From Microplitis mediator (Eukaryota; Arthropoda; Insecta; Hymenoptera; Braconidae): 64,000 bases of DNA. Shown here one piece after another: positions 20,798 to 31,247 of the stretch (within the stretch, counting starts at the first letter, position 1; every line of letters begins with the position of its first letter). The stretch covers positions 21,540,617 to 21,604,616 of the forward strand of contig NC_079976.1 in the NCBI RefSeq assembly GCF_029852145.1, read 5' to 3'. The notes beneath the pieces are model-generated. The model saw only the letters and a list, made by a program, of their open reading frames with translations. It was not told the origin of the DNA and ran no database searches. The translations under genes and the position numbers were made by a program.

Positions 20798-22204
20798 TGT
20801 GAGGAACATGGCAGTGGACCATGACACTGCAGTATTTTTTGTCTTTGTTTTGTTTACGATTATTATTTTTGTTTCTTATTTTCTATGATTACTATTATTA
20901 CTATAACTATTACTATCGTTATTATTATTATAATTAATTACTATTATCTCTATTACTATTACTATTGTTAGTATTATATATTCTTTCATTATGATGAGTA
21001 GTATTGAATGATTATTTAAAAATTATTAGTTAGTTACTTGCGAACGAAGAATATTATTATAAACATGTATTATATTTATTTTGGTTTATTATTTCCGTGA
21101 TTAAAATTGTTATCAGCGACGGTTCAGAATAAAAGAATATAAAAATGAGAATGAACGTCGAGAGTTCGCCATCGCTGCGATAGAGGGCCGACAAGGTCGA
21201 CGTTGGTTCGCTTGCGGCAACTATCGTCAAACTGATAAAAGCGAACTATTGAACCGATAATTTTTGTTCTAAAGAAGAACAAAAATTGAGTTTCTTCAAA
21301 GTATTAACTACTTGAATGTTATGAATTAATACTAATTAAATTTTTATTCTAAGTCCTAATGCAATTTAGAATAGAAAATAATTTATGATAAAATAATTTT
21401 TCTGTTTGAATGTCATGAGCCTAAATCCCAGCGAGAATTCGTATGAAAATATAATTTGTTGTGAAAATTATAAATTGTCTGAGTGAAAACGAATATTTAA
21501 CTGCGAAAATTAATCGGGACTTAGAATGATCGGTGAGTTTTTCGAAGTTCAACGGCACACGATAGGTTGCGATATTGGGCGAATAATTTTCGCTTATAGA
21601 TAAATAAGGTTGAAGTGATAAAGCCCAAAATTATCCACCGTTGGGCAACTTTTCTCTGGGTTTAATTCCTCGACGGGAGTCTTCTAGACGAGGAATTAAA
21701 GAGGGTCCACTCTACCTGGCGCGGACTACGACACAGGTAAGTGAACAGTTTCACCCACGACGAAAAGGCAACTCCCCACCTGGAGGCCTTCAGCCAAACG
21801 GTGGTAGGTGATCACAACCGAGTAGGTGGGGGCGAGGTCGATTTTATTCACTCTCCCCTCAGGCGACGCGGGATAGGGCCTGCGGGGCGGCACTAGCTAC
21901 CCGTCAGGAAGCGGGAACAGAGGGCCGAGAAGGGGAGCTTAGCGACGCGATTTGGGAAAACGTTTGTACCGACGGCGGTAACCGAGAATTGTAAACGCCG
22001 TGTATGAGTGGGTTTTGTTTATTCGCCGTATTGTAATTGTACTATTGTTATTTTATTTATCAGAATAAAGAGGTTCTGTATTTCACTTATAGTTGACTTT
22101 ATACAATAATTTACCCTTGTTAGAATCCTGGACTCTGGCGAGCTTCACTCAAGCCGGGGGTAAGAATTGTTTACAATAAATTAGTTAAAAAAGTACTCGT
22201 TACA
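20798..22204 (+). repeat. 3' long terminal repeat (about 1.4 kb)
   Basis: It begins TGTGAGGAAC after the AGAGGGG purine tract and ends GTTACA, with TGT...ACA termini. A polyadenylation signal (AGAATAAAGAGG) lies near 22058. No coding content. Confidence 0.7.
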
Positions 22205-23163
22205 ACGCGTGTAACTTTTTCACGCAAGATAATTTTCGTATTGTTAAGATTGCTATGCCTTGTGGAAGCTGGCACAAGTGATAAGAAAAATGAACCCAAG
22301 CCGTTTTCGTCCTTCCGGAGAAAATTCGCGTACTTAAATTAGTCAAATAACCATTTGAACGCGTGTAACGTTTTCACGCAAGATAATTTTCGTATTGTTG
22401 AGATTGCTATGCCTTGTGGAAGCTGGCACATGTGCTAGGAAAAATGAACCCAAGCCGTTCTCGCCCTTCCGGAGAAAATTCGCGTTATTAAATTAGTCAA
22501 ATAAAAATTTGAACACGTGTAACTTTTTCACGAAAGATAATTTTCGTATTCTTAAGATTGCTATGCCTTGTGGAAGCTGGCACATGTGCTAGGAAAAATG
22601 AACCCAAGCCGTTCTCGCCCTTCCGGAAAAAATTTGCGTACTTAAATTAGTCAAATAAAAATTTGCACGCGTGTAACTTTTTCACGCAAGATTATTTTCG
22701 TATTGTTAAGATTGCTATGCCTTGTGAAAGCTGGCACAAGTGCTAGGAAAAATGAACCCAAGCCGTTCTCGCCCTTCCGGAGAAAATTCGCGTACTTAAA
22801 TTTGTTAAAAAAAAATTTAAACGCGTGTAACTTTTTCACGCAAGATAATTTTCGTATTGTTAAGATTGCTATGCCTTGTGGAAGCTGGCACAAGTGCTGG
22901 GAAAAATGAACCCAAGCCGTTTGCGCCATTCCGGAAAAAATTTGCGTACTTAAATTTGTTAAAAAAAAATTTGAACGCGTGTAAGTTTTTCACGCAAGAT
23001 AATTTTCGTTTCATTAAGATTGCTATGCCTTGAGGAAGCTGGCACAAGTGCTGGGAAAAATGAACCCAAGCCGTTTGCGCCCTTCCGGAGAATATTCGCG
23101 TACTTGAATTAGTCTAATAAAAATTTTAACACGTGTAACTTTTTCACGCAAGATAATTCTATT
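22205..23163. repeat. 154-bp satellite array, about six and a half copies
   Basis: The marker GTGTAAC recurs at 22209, 22363, 22517, 22671, 22826, 22979 and 23132, spacing 153-155 bp. Units are 90% or more alike by eye. Open frames on both strands repeat the same peptide (e.g. HLCQLPQGIAILTIRKLSCV) and reflect the satellite, not genes. Confidence 0.95.
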
Positions 23164-23439
23164 ATTTCCCAAAAGCTGCTGAAGCAGAAGTTAAGTTGTA
23201 TTGGGTATGATTATTACTTGGCTGGGTTACCGCTTAGCCACGCGTCGGGTTTGAACGGAGGTCTCTGAATGTTAGGCGTTGGATAATGATGCACTGATCG
23301 GTAAAATGGGAATTTATCGATCACTGGAGCTTCTTACAAACCGAATCTGTACTGGCTAGGTTTTTTCTGCGGTTTCCTTAGCCACTGCACGTCTATTGCA
23401 CATGGGAGGTTTTGGTCCATTACCGTAATGATGCGGTAC

Positions 23440-23575
23440 AGTATATGCAGAAGTCAGACTATAGCCGCAAAAAAAAAATCGGCCTATTGGTTGACCCTGC
23501 AGGCCAGCCCCAAAACTTCCTGCTAGTCTCGATGTTCCGTCGAGAACGGAAGTCCTAAAATGAATTGTCATCATA
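23440..23575 (+). repeat. Fragment of the repeat flanking AACTTCCCGC elements
   Basis: Contains GGTTGACC, GGCCAGCCCCAAAACTTC and CTGCT, matching the outer flank of the elements at 48488 and 55713. It then diverges. 23164-23439 holds nothing recognisable. Confidence 0.6.
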
Positions 23576-24335
23576 ATAATATTTAAAATTTAAATATTCA
23601 AATCAGTCTCCATCTAGCGGTACTAAAATCTATCTCGTCGCCAACTCAGGTCGCACCGCGAACGCGCGCGCTAAACATAGCGTCGGTTTCTGTGTGCATC
23701 TTCGTTGCACTCACGCTTACAGTATATCTCTGTCGTTTGGGTGTCTGAATTTTTCCGTTCCGTCAAAACGACGACCCGACGTCACCGCGTCTTTTAGTTA
23801 GTTGACCACAAGTCTTCACGCTGTACACACTCACTGTGAACATTCTATCCGCTAAATTGCCAAGCCAATATTAAAATTAACAATAATTGTTAATTAATTG
23901 ATTATCAATCACGAATTCGTGCCATCGTGCCAAGATAAGTATTAATTAATACGGTTTAATAAGTTTTGCTAATTATTTCGTTGAGTTTCACTAATATTTC
24001 GGGAATTGAATAAAGACCGGGTGTTTTATTACGTCGTAGTAAAAACAAGCCGGGACTTGTTGCGCGTGGGTCTCACCCATCAAACATCGAATATTTAGTT
24101 GTGTTGCTATTAATTATTCAATAGGATTGAATTCGGTATTTAATCTTAATATTCGTATTAATATTAAATAATAATCGATTCAAATAATATTGAATATTTA
24201 ATAATTATTGTCTTACATTAAATTCCGTCAGTTCATCGATCCATTCGTTTACATCTTAATTACCTTGCAATAATTAAGCATTAATAATTATTATACATAC
24301 GTGATAATCTTAATATAAATAAAACTAAAAATTGA
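23576..24335. other. Non-coding; GC-richer block resembling an LTR or promoter
   Basis: 23640-23850 is GC-richer (CGCGAACGCGCGCGC) and followed by GAATAAAGACCGGGTGTTTT near 24010, as in an LTR with its polyadenylation signal. A host promoter is the alternative. No partner LTR or exon is visible. Confidence 0.3.
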
Positions 24336-24337
24336 TT

Positions 24338-24431
24338 TGAAGCGATTCAAAATGGTGAAGTTCGAATACTTTTGAATTCACCTCAACGATTGTAAAGTAT
24401 TCAAACTCGACCAAATTGAATCGCTTCAAAT
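24338..24431. repeat. Inverted repeat of about 37-bp arms
   Basis: TTGAAGCGATTCAAAATGGT and its downstream inverse (CCAAATTGAATCGCTTCAA) form a stem with GAATACTTT/AAAGTATTC continuing inward. The loop is about 20 nt with AATTCACCTCAACG. Confidence 0.75.
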
Positions 24432-24506
24432 ACTTTATAATCGCTGAGGTGAATTCCCAGTCCGGGCTATCTATATTTTTCTCAATTTATCTATAAATTG
24501 TCTTAT

Positions 24507-24603
24507 TGAGAAGGTTCCTTTGCATGTTTAGGTTTCCACTATATTTAACAATACAATTATTAAATATAGTGGAAACCTAAACATGCAAGGAACCTTCTCA
24601 ATA
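24507..24603. repeat. Near-perfect hairpin, arms about 41 bp
   Basis: Arms TTGAGAAGGTTCCTTTGCAT... and its inverse ending AAGGAACCTTCTCAATA flank an 8-10-nt loop (CAATACAATT). It is inserted exactly where the left end of the CCCTGATTAA element would be expected. The 3'-arm word ATTATTAAATATAGTGGAAA occurs again at 25893-25912. Confidence 0.85.
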
Positions 24604-24604
24604 T

Positions 24605-25698
24605 ATTGATTAAGAAATCTAATTTGAAATGATTTGAAAAATTTTAATTATTTCATATTGTATCATATCATAAAATTATAATTTGAAATAATTTAAAATT
24701 CTCATCACCGAATCATTTTAAATCATAAAATTAGAAATAAAAATTATTCAAAATAATTCAAACTTTCTAACTCCGAATTATTTCAAGTCATAAAAATTAT
24801 AATTTTAAATTATTCAAAATGATTTAAATATTAATAATTTCAAATCTTCCCACATCATTAAATCATAGTGCTTTCAAGCGTCATTTTAAAATAAATCGTT
24901 TTCAATCATAGCGAATCATGAAAAAGTAAAATATTATTTTAGGATTTATATAATTATTTAAAATCATTTAAGTCATTTCAAATTGAAAATTTAAATTTAC
25001 TGGTGGAACCAGAAACTGATACTAATTCCTCATTCAATTTAATTTAAAATGACTCAAGAATTTAAACCATTTCGAATCACCCGAGGATCCAGAAATTGCC
25101 ATATTATTTCTCAATTCAATTCAATTTGAAATGATTCTGGAGTTTGAATCATTTCAAATAATTTTAAATCAGCCGTGGAATCGGAAATAGAATATTATTT
25201 TTCAATTCAATTTAATTTAAAATGATTCGAGAGTTTGAATTATTTCAAATAATTTAAAATCAGCCGAGCAACCAGAAATTGTCGTATTATTTCTTAATTC
25301 ATTTTAATTTAAAATGATTCGAAAGTTTGAATTATTTCAAATAATTCTGAATTGTCCGAGAGACCAGAAATTGCAATATTATTTTCTAATTTGGCTGAAT
25401 TTGGAATGAATCAAGCGTTCAAATTATTTAGAATAATTCTGAATTGTCCGAGAGACCAGAAATTGCAATGTTATTTTCTAATTTGATTTAATTTGAAATG
25501 ATTCGAGCGTTCGAATTATTTTAAATAATCTCAAATTAGAAAATAATATTTCGTTATTTTTCGATTCAATGTGATTTAAAATGATTCAATCCAACATTTA
25601 TACTCGAAAGCAAAATAATTCAGACAATTAGAAATGATTTAAAATAATTAAGAGTTACATAATCTCAAATCATTCCGAATTAGATTTCTTAATCAGGG
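24605..25698. mobile_element. CCCTGATTAA-type element carrying a 91-bp tandem array
   Basis: The right end reads TTAGATTTCTTAATCAGGG (ending at 25698). The left end TGATTAAGAAATCTAA lacks its CCC, apparently lost to the hairpin insertion. About seven 81-92-bp units lie inside, with the CCGAG/GACCAGAAATTG marker near 25001, 25081, 25173, 25262, 25354 and 25446. No coding capacity. Both sides carry matching inverted flanks (CTCAATTTATCTATAAATTG). Confidence 0.65.
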
Positions 25699-25736
25699 AT
25701 AAGACAATTTATAGATAAATTGAGAAAAGTATAAAT

Positions 25737-25809
25737 AGCCCGAACTGGGATTCGAACCCTGACCAATTCGGTATCGCGCCGAGTGCTCTACCAGTTGAGC
25801 TATCCGGCA
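25737..25809 (-). pseudogene. tRNA-like sequence, probably tRNA-derived SINE head
   Basis: The minus strand shows a clean A box (TAGCTCAACTGGTAGAGCA) and B box (GGGTTCGAATCCC), internal pol III promoter elements. The acceptor stem pairs at only 5 of 7 positions. The anticodon loop reads CGCGATA, with G where all tRNAs have U33, so it is not a working tRNA. Part of the same sequence (CCCAGTCCGGGCTAT) lies inverted at 24456-24471. Confidence 0.65.
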
Positions 25810-25995
25810 CTATACTATATTCCATTCAATTTGATCTATAACTTCTTGAGCCACACCGTCCATCGTACGGCAATACACCAATTAATAAACAATTATTAAA
25901 TATAGTGGAAACTAGACGAACATAGGTACGGTAACCCACTATACAAACTACCTATAACTCTCCAAATCCTCTCTAATCCCCCAATGAACCAGAAA
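25810..25995. other. Non-coding sequence with hairpin-arm word
   Basis: Holds one copy of ATTATTAAATATAGTGGAAA, shared with the hairpin at 24507-24603. Nothing else is recognised. Confidence 0.3.
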
Positions 25996-25999
25996 TTGG

Positions 26000-26540
26000 A
26001 CTATGATTTAGCGATTAAAAAAGATTCAACGTTATTCAAAAACTCGAATTTCTCCGAATTCTCTCTGATCCCCCAACGAACCAAAAATTAGACTATTCTT
26101 TAGCGATTGAAAAAGATTCAACGGTATTCAAAAAATTGAATCTCTCCGAATCCTCTCTAATCCCCTAATGAACCAGAAATTAGACTATTATTTAGCGATT
26201 AAAAAGGATTCAACGGTATTCAGAAAAACGAATCTCTCCGAATTCTCTCTAATCCCCTAACAAACCAGAAATTAGACTATTATCTAGCGATTGAAAAGGA
26301 TTCGAAGGTATTCAAAAAATCGAATCATCTTGAATCACTCCAAATCTCTTTGTAAACCAGAAATTCAAGGATTATTTAGCGATTCAAAAGGATTTGAAGA
26401 TATTAAAATATTTAAATATTTTTGAATCTTTTCAAATCTCCCATCGAACCTGAAATTCCAATTATTATTTAGCGATTAAAAGCAATTTGAAAGTATTTGT
26501 TTTTTAAATCCTTCTTAATCGTTTTGTATTCGTTAGAGAC
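26000..26540. repeat. Tandem array, about 91-bp period, AACCAGAAATTAGAC units
   Basis: Five to six units share AACCAGAAATTAGACTATT, TTAGCGATTNAAAANGATTC and GAATCTCTCCGAAT. Period and the CCAGAAATT word match the array at 24900-25560 although the rest differs. Confidence 0.8.
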
Positions 26541-26606
26541 AGGTGATTAAAATCGATTTGTACGAATTCGATTCTTCAAAACTTGAGGGATTCAAAGTAG
26601 TGGAAA

Positions 26607-26852
26607 CCCTAGCGGATCCGGATTACGGTAAATACAGTGATTTACCGTAATTTACGGTGCCTAGCAGAATTACCGTAAATTACGGTAATATCCGGCGAAT
26701 TGCGGTAAATTGCCGTAATTTACGGTAATTCTGCTAGGCGCCGTAAAATTACGGTAAATTACAGCAATTTACCGGAATTTGCCGTATATTACCGTAATTT
26801 ACGGTAAATTACGGTGAATCACTGTATTTACCGTAATTCGGATCCGCTAGGG
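26607..26852. mobile_element. CCCTAG-type palindromic MITE (copy 2)
   Basis: The ends CCCTAGCGGATCCGGATTAC and inverse GAATTCGGATCCGCTAGGG-like are flanked by AA on both sides (26605-26606 and 26853-26854). The interior is made almost wholly of TTACGGTAAATTACCGTAA-like words. Confidence 0.85.
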
Positions 26853-26879
26853 AAGTATTTAAAAGAATTAAAAATTATT

Positions 26880-26925
26880 TTTTGCACGCCTCGGAAGCGA
26901 AGCGGAGAGGTTGTGCTTTATAACC
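26880..26925. repeat. GC-rich hairpin GCACGCCTC...GAGGTTGTGC
   Basis: An isolated GC-rich foldback in AT-rich DNA. A relative (GCACACCTCAAGCGC...AGCGCTAGGGGTGC) lies at 31811-31845, beyond the large palindrome and in the same orientation. 26926-27699 is otherwise AT-rich with no gene. Confidence 0.5.
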
Positions 26926-28068
26926 GACCTGTCAAGGTCACACGATTTCCACTCATTAAAGTGCATATATTTTTTTTCTATTACTCTTACACATTATGAA
27001 AAGCATATCAATATAAAGCTGAAACACTAATAAATGATCCTGATACTTTTTTTAATTTGTCTAATATGTATTAATATAAAAAAAAGTTCATTAAAAAAAA
27101 TTTATCGTGGACGTCCATTAGTCTGTGGTTCAAAAAAACGGTGTGGTACGGATATCTCGAGAACGACTTGACGAAACTACTTAATTTTTTTTTCAAAATC
27201 TTCAGAAATAAGCAACGAAGGTTCCTTTCGAAAATCACTACTGTAGGACTTCTCGTTTTTTTAAAAATAAATCATTACGGTTAAAACCGGCAATCTTACA
27301 TGTAAACAAACACACACTGCCGCCATTTTTCATTAGGAATGTTCTCCTCAATTATTTTTTTTTACTTTTATTACCGTATATTTACCATGGAAATTTCTAT
27401 GGGAAAAGAGCGGGATGTTCAATTTTATTCGAAATTTAACTTTTAAAAAAAAACATAACATAAGCTTTCGAGGCGTGCACTTTTGGATTTTCCAATTTTT
27501 TTTTTTTAATTCCTTTAAATCGACTTTTTTAATCAGGGCACTCTGGTTCTTTAGAAAATCCAAACTTACTCCAAAAAAATCTATTTCCCTAAGTCTTCAA
27601 ATGATTTAAAAATTATTCAAAAAAGAAAAAAAAATTCTGTCACTATTGATCTAAAAAATTTCTAATGAATTTGATAAATAGATTTTGTCACTCTCTATTG
27701 TGAGGGATGCCCTTGCTTCCCCGTATCAGGAATTTCGAGCAATCCTTATTCAGTAACTCCGGTGAAATTGAGTACTGGGTCCGTGGATGTCTGATATAAC
27801 CGAGTATGCGGCCTGATAAGGATAGGGAATTCTTGGCTAATAATTAAATAACAGAATAAATTATTTTATTATGAATAATTATTTATTAAGTAAAACTTAT
27901 TTTTTATCTTAAAGTTTTCTCATATACAATTAATTTAGAAATTAAAAAAGCTCATTCATAAGAGTGCGCATGCGCCAATTTACGTCGCTCGATGTTAACT
28001 GATGTATGTTGTTAATCTCTAATTTTCTATTAAATTAAATTTATATAAAATTAGTGATAAACAACATA

Positions 28069-30874
28069 CACTAATGGAAAAAATTAAAGGATCAAAAAAA
28101 AATTCCAAATTTTTGGGCGATTTTCAACAGGCCCTAACTTTGAGAAAAATGGTCGTATAAGAAATAAAAAAAAGAAAATTGCCCTGATTAAAAAAGTGAA
28201 TTGAAAAGTATTGAAAATTATCTCAATTCTTTTCAATCCCTCGGCGGTTTTGGAAAGTATTGAATGGAATTGAAATTTCGATCGTTTGAATACTTTCCAA
28301 TTCCAAAGTGGAATTCGAAAGTATTAAAAAGAATTCAATCTTTCATCATTTCAATTTAGGTATTGAGAAGGATTTGGAAAGATTCAAAAATTTCAATTCA
28401 TTTCAATCTTTTTCAATCCCACTCATGACCCGAAATGTGAAATTATTTAGGTATTGAGAAGGATTCAGAAAGATTCAAAAATTTCAATTCATTTCAATGT
28501 TTTTCAATCCCACACTTGATCCGAAATATCGGACTATTTAGGTATTGAGAAGGATTCAGGAAGATTCAAAAATTTCAATTCATTTCAATCTTTTTCAATC
28601 CCACACTTGATCGAAATATCGGATTATTTAGGTATTGAGAAGGATTCGGAAAGATTCAAAAATTTCAATTCATTTCAATCTTTTTCAATTCCACACATGA
28701 CCCGAAATGTGATATTATTTAGGTATTGAGAAGGATTCAGAAAGATTCAAAAATTTCAATTCATTTCAATCTTTTTCAATCCCACACTTGATCCGAAATG
28801 TCGGATTATTTAGGTATTGAGAAGGATTCAGAAAGATTAAAAATATCAATTCATTCGAATCTTTTTCAATTCCTCGGAAGTTCAGAAATTCTTTTATTAT
28901 TTTGGGATTGAAAAGTATTCATTTTATGTCAAAATGAATACCTTGGGGTATAGAAAGTATTCGAAAGGATTCATTTCTCATCTTTTTCAATACTTTTCAA
29001 TTCACTTTTTTAATCAGGGTGTAGCTCCAAGTGTCTACTTTTTGGATTAGAACTTCAAAATTTTTCAGCGTAAGCGGTTTTTGAGTAATCTTAGAAAAAC
29101 CAGCGACAAAAAAATTTTTAAATTAAAAAAATTTTTTTTTTTGGTCTTTGGGCGTGGAAAAAATTTTTTTTGCATAACCACCATGAGGATCGGATACCTT
29201 CATTATTCAGCTTTAATTTCTTTTTTTATGGATCTTGATACGTCCACTACTCGCCGAGATATCAGGCTTCAAGTGGAAAAGGATCCTTTTGTCTTTGATT
29301 ATCGATATCTCATAAACCAATGATTGCACAGAAAGTTAATGGTGGGTTTTAAAAACTTGAATAAACTCCCTTCATTGATTAGCCATTGCTTTTTCGAAAA
29401 AAAAATTTTTTCCTATCGTCACATGAATTTTGAAATGCAACAAAAAAAGAGCTTTTTGTGGTTTTTCGGAAAATCAAGTGCTGAAACGAAAATATGGTGG
29501 AAATCGATAATGTTAACTGTACATTTTACAGCTCAATATATCCACAAAAACCCTACAAAGATCCAGATCAATCCAACCACTCGTTTTTTGTTTCACTCGA
29601 TCAAATTTAAAAAAAAATTAAAGGATCACGTTTTTTGCTCTGAAAAGCTCATAATCTTTAACAAGATAAAAAAAAAAATTTTTTCGGAGCTTTGTCCACA
29701 ATTTTATTGCAAACAGTGCTTAAATTTCGAAAAAGAAAAAAGTTTTTTTTCAAAACAAAATTTTCAAAAAAAATTTTTTTTTTTAATTTAATGACCGAGA
29801 GATCAGTAAAATCACGGGACCCAGCTGCGGAAACGTGTTAAAAATGATTGGGTGTTTAAATTTTCTGAAGTTATTAAAAGAAACATTTTTTGTGAAAAGT
29901 TTTTTTTTTTTAAATTTTGTTTTGAAAAAAACTTTTTTTCTTTAAAACGTTTCCGTAGCTAGGTCCCGCGATTTTACTGATCGCTCGGTCATTAAATTAA
30001 AAAAAAAAAATTTTTTTTGAAAATTTTGTTTTGAAAAAAAACTTTCTTGTTTTTGGAAATTTAAGCACTGTCTGCAATAAAATTGTAGACAAAGCTCCGA
30101 AAAAATTTTTTTTTTCATCTTGTTAAAGATTATGAGCTTTTCAGAGCAAAAAACGTGATCCTTTAATTTTTTTTTAAATTTGATCGAGTGAAACAAAAAA
30201 CGAGTGGTTGGATTGATCTGGCTCTTTGTAGGGTTTTTGTGGACATATTGAACTGTAAAATGCACAGTTAACATTATTGATTTCCACAATATTTTCGTTT
30301 CAGCGCTTGATTTTCCGAAAAACCACAAAAAGCTCTTTTTTTGTTGCATTTCAAAATTCATGTGACGATAGGAAAAAATTTTTTTTTCGAAAAAGCAATG
30401 GCTAATCAATGAAGGGAGTTTATTCAAGTTTTTAAAATCCACCATTAACTTTCTGTGCGATCATTGGTTTATGAGATATCGATAATCAAAGACAAAAGGA
30501 TCCTTTTCCACTTGAAGCCCGATATCTCGGCGAGAAGTGGACGTATCAAGGTCCATAAAAAAAGAAATTAAAGCTGAATAATGAAGGTATCCGATCCTCA
30601 TAGTGGTTATGCAAAAAAAATTTTTTCCACGCCCGAAGACCAAAAAAAAAAATTTTTTTAATTTTAAAATTTTTTTGTCGCTGGTTTTCTAAGATTACTC
30701 AAAAACCGCTTACGCTGAAAAATTTCGAAGTTCTAATCCAAAAAGTAGACACTTGGAGCTACAATTTTCTTTTTTTTATTTCTTATACGACCATTTTTCT
30801 CAAAGTTAGGGCCTGTTGAAAATCGCCCAAAAATTTGGAATTTTTTTTTGATCCTTCAATTTTTTCCATTAGTG
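28069..30874. mobile_element. Long palindromic TA-flanked element (family A, copy 1)
   Basis: TIR CACTAATGGAAAAAATTAAA and inverse, flanked by TA (28067-28068 and 30875-30876). Each arm is about 0.9 kb without the nested insert. Terminal 100 bp is clearly related to the element at 40085-42100 (shared GATTTTCAACA, AAAAATGGTCGTAT). Long open frames in the arms have low complexity (Phe/Lys) and occur in both arms only because they are copies. Tc1/mariner-like by target duplication; non-autonomous. Confidence 0.85.
28182..29019. mobile_element. CCCTGATTAA-type element nested in the left arm, TG duplication
   Basis: The ends CCCTGATTAAAAAAGTGAAT and inverse enclose six units of 90-91 bp (AGGTATTGAGAAGGATTC at 28358, 28449, 28540, 28630, 28721 and 28812). 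The opposite palindrome arm gives the empty site (GAAAATTGTAGCTCC), proving a 2-bp TG duplication at 28180-28181 and 29020-29021. Confidence 0.9.
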
Positions 30875-31247
30875 TATGTTGTTTATCACTAATTTTATAT
30901 AAATTTAATTTAATAAAAAATTAGAGATTAACAACATACATCAGTTAACCTCGAGCGACGTAAATTGGCGCATGCGCACTCTTATGAATGAGCTTTCTTA
31001 ATTTCTAAATTAATTGTATATGAGAAAACTTTAAGATAAAAAAATAAGTTTAACTTAATAAATAATTATTCATAATAAAATAATTTATTCTGTTATTTAA
31101 TTATTAGCCAAGAATTCCCTATCCTTATCAGGCCGCATACTCGGTCATATCAGACATCCACGGACCCAGTACTCAATTTCACCCGAGTTACTGAAGAAGG
31201 ATTGCTCGAACTTCCTGATACGTGGAAGCAAGGCATACCCTTACACT

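Larger units (their letters stand above)
20023..22204 (+). mobile_element. Internally deleted LTR retrotransposon with ACGC target duplication
   Basis: The element starts TGTGAGGAACATGGCAGTGG at 20023 and ends CTCGTTACA at 22204. ACGC at 20019-20022 and 22205-22208 is a 4-bp target duplication within a satellite unit. The same TGTGAGGAACATGG start reappears at 20798 right after a purine tract (AGAGGGG), marking the 3' LTR. The 5' LTR is therefore reduced to about its first 20 bp, followed directly by 0.75 kb of the distal coding part. Deletion removed most of the 5' LTR and the body. Confidence 0.8.
27700..31247. repeat. Outer palindrome (arms about 370 bp) around a nested palindrome
   Basis: Left arm 27700-28068 and right arm 30875-31247 are inverted copies (e.g. 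TGAAATTGAGTACTGGGTCC and CTCATTCATAAGAGTGCGCA on the left). They would meet at AACAACATATGTTGTT, whose central TA is exactly where the inner element is inserted. No coding capacity. Confidence 0.85.

Noticed and set aside
22651..23047. Overlapping open frames on both strands in the 154-bp satellite
   Set aside because: They repeat with the satellite unit and encode the same short peptide in shifted frames, so they are by-products of the tandem repeat.
19296..23163. CRISPR-like array
   Set aside because: Repeats are contiguous or of satellite length without unique spacers, and the genome is eukaryotic.
25737..25809. Functional tRNA gene
   Set aside because: Mismatched acceptor stem and missing U33 make a working tRNA unlikely despite good A and B boxes.
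29081..30643. 155- and 167-codon Phe/Lys-rich open frames
   Set aside because: They are mirror copies in the two palindrome arms, dominated by A and T runs, with no domain.
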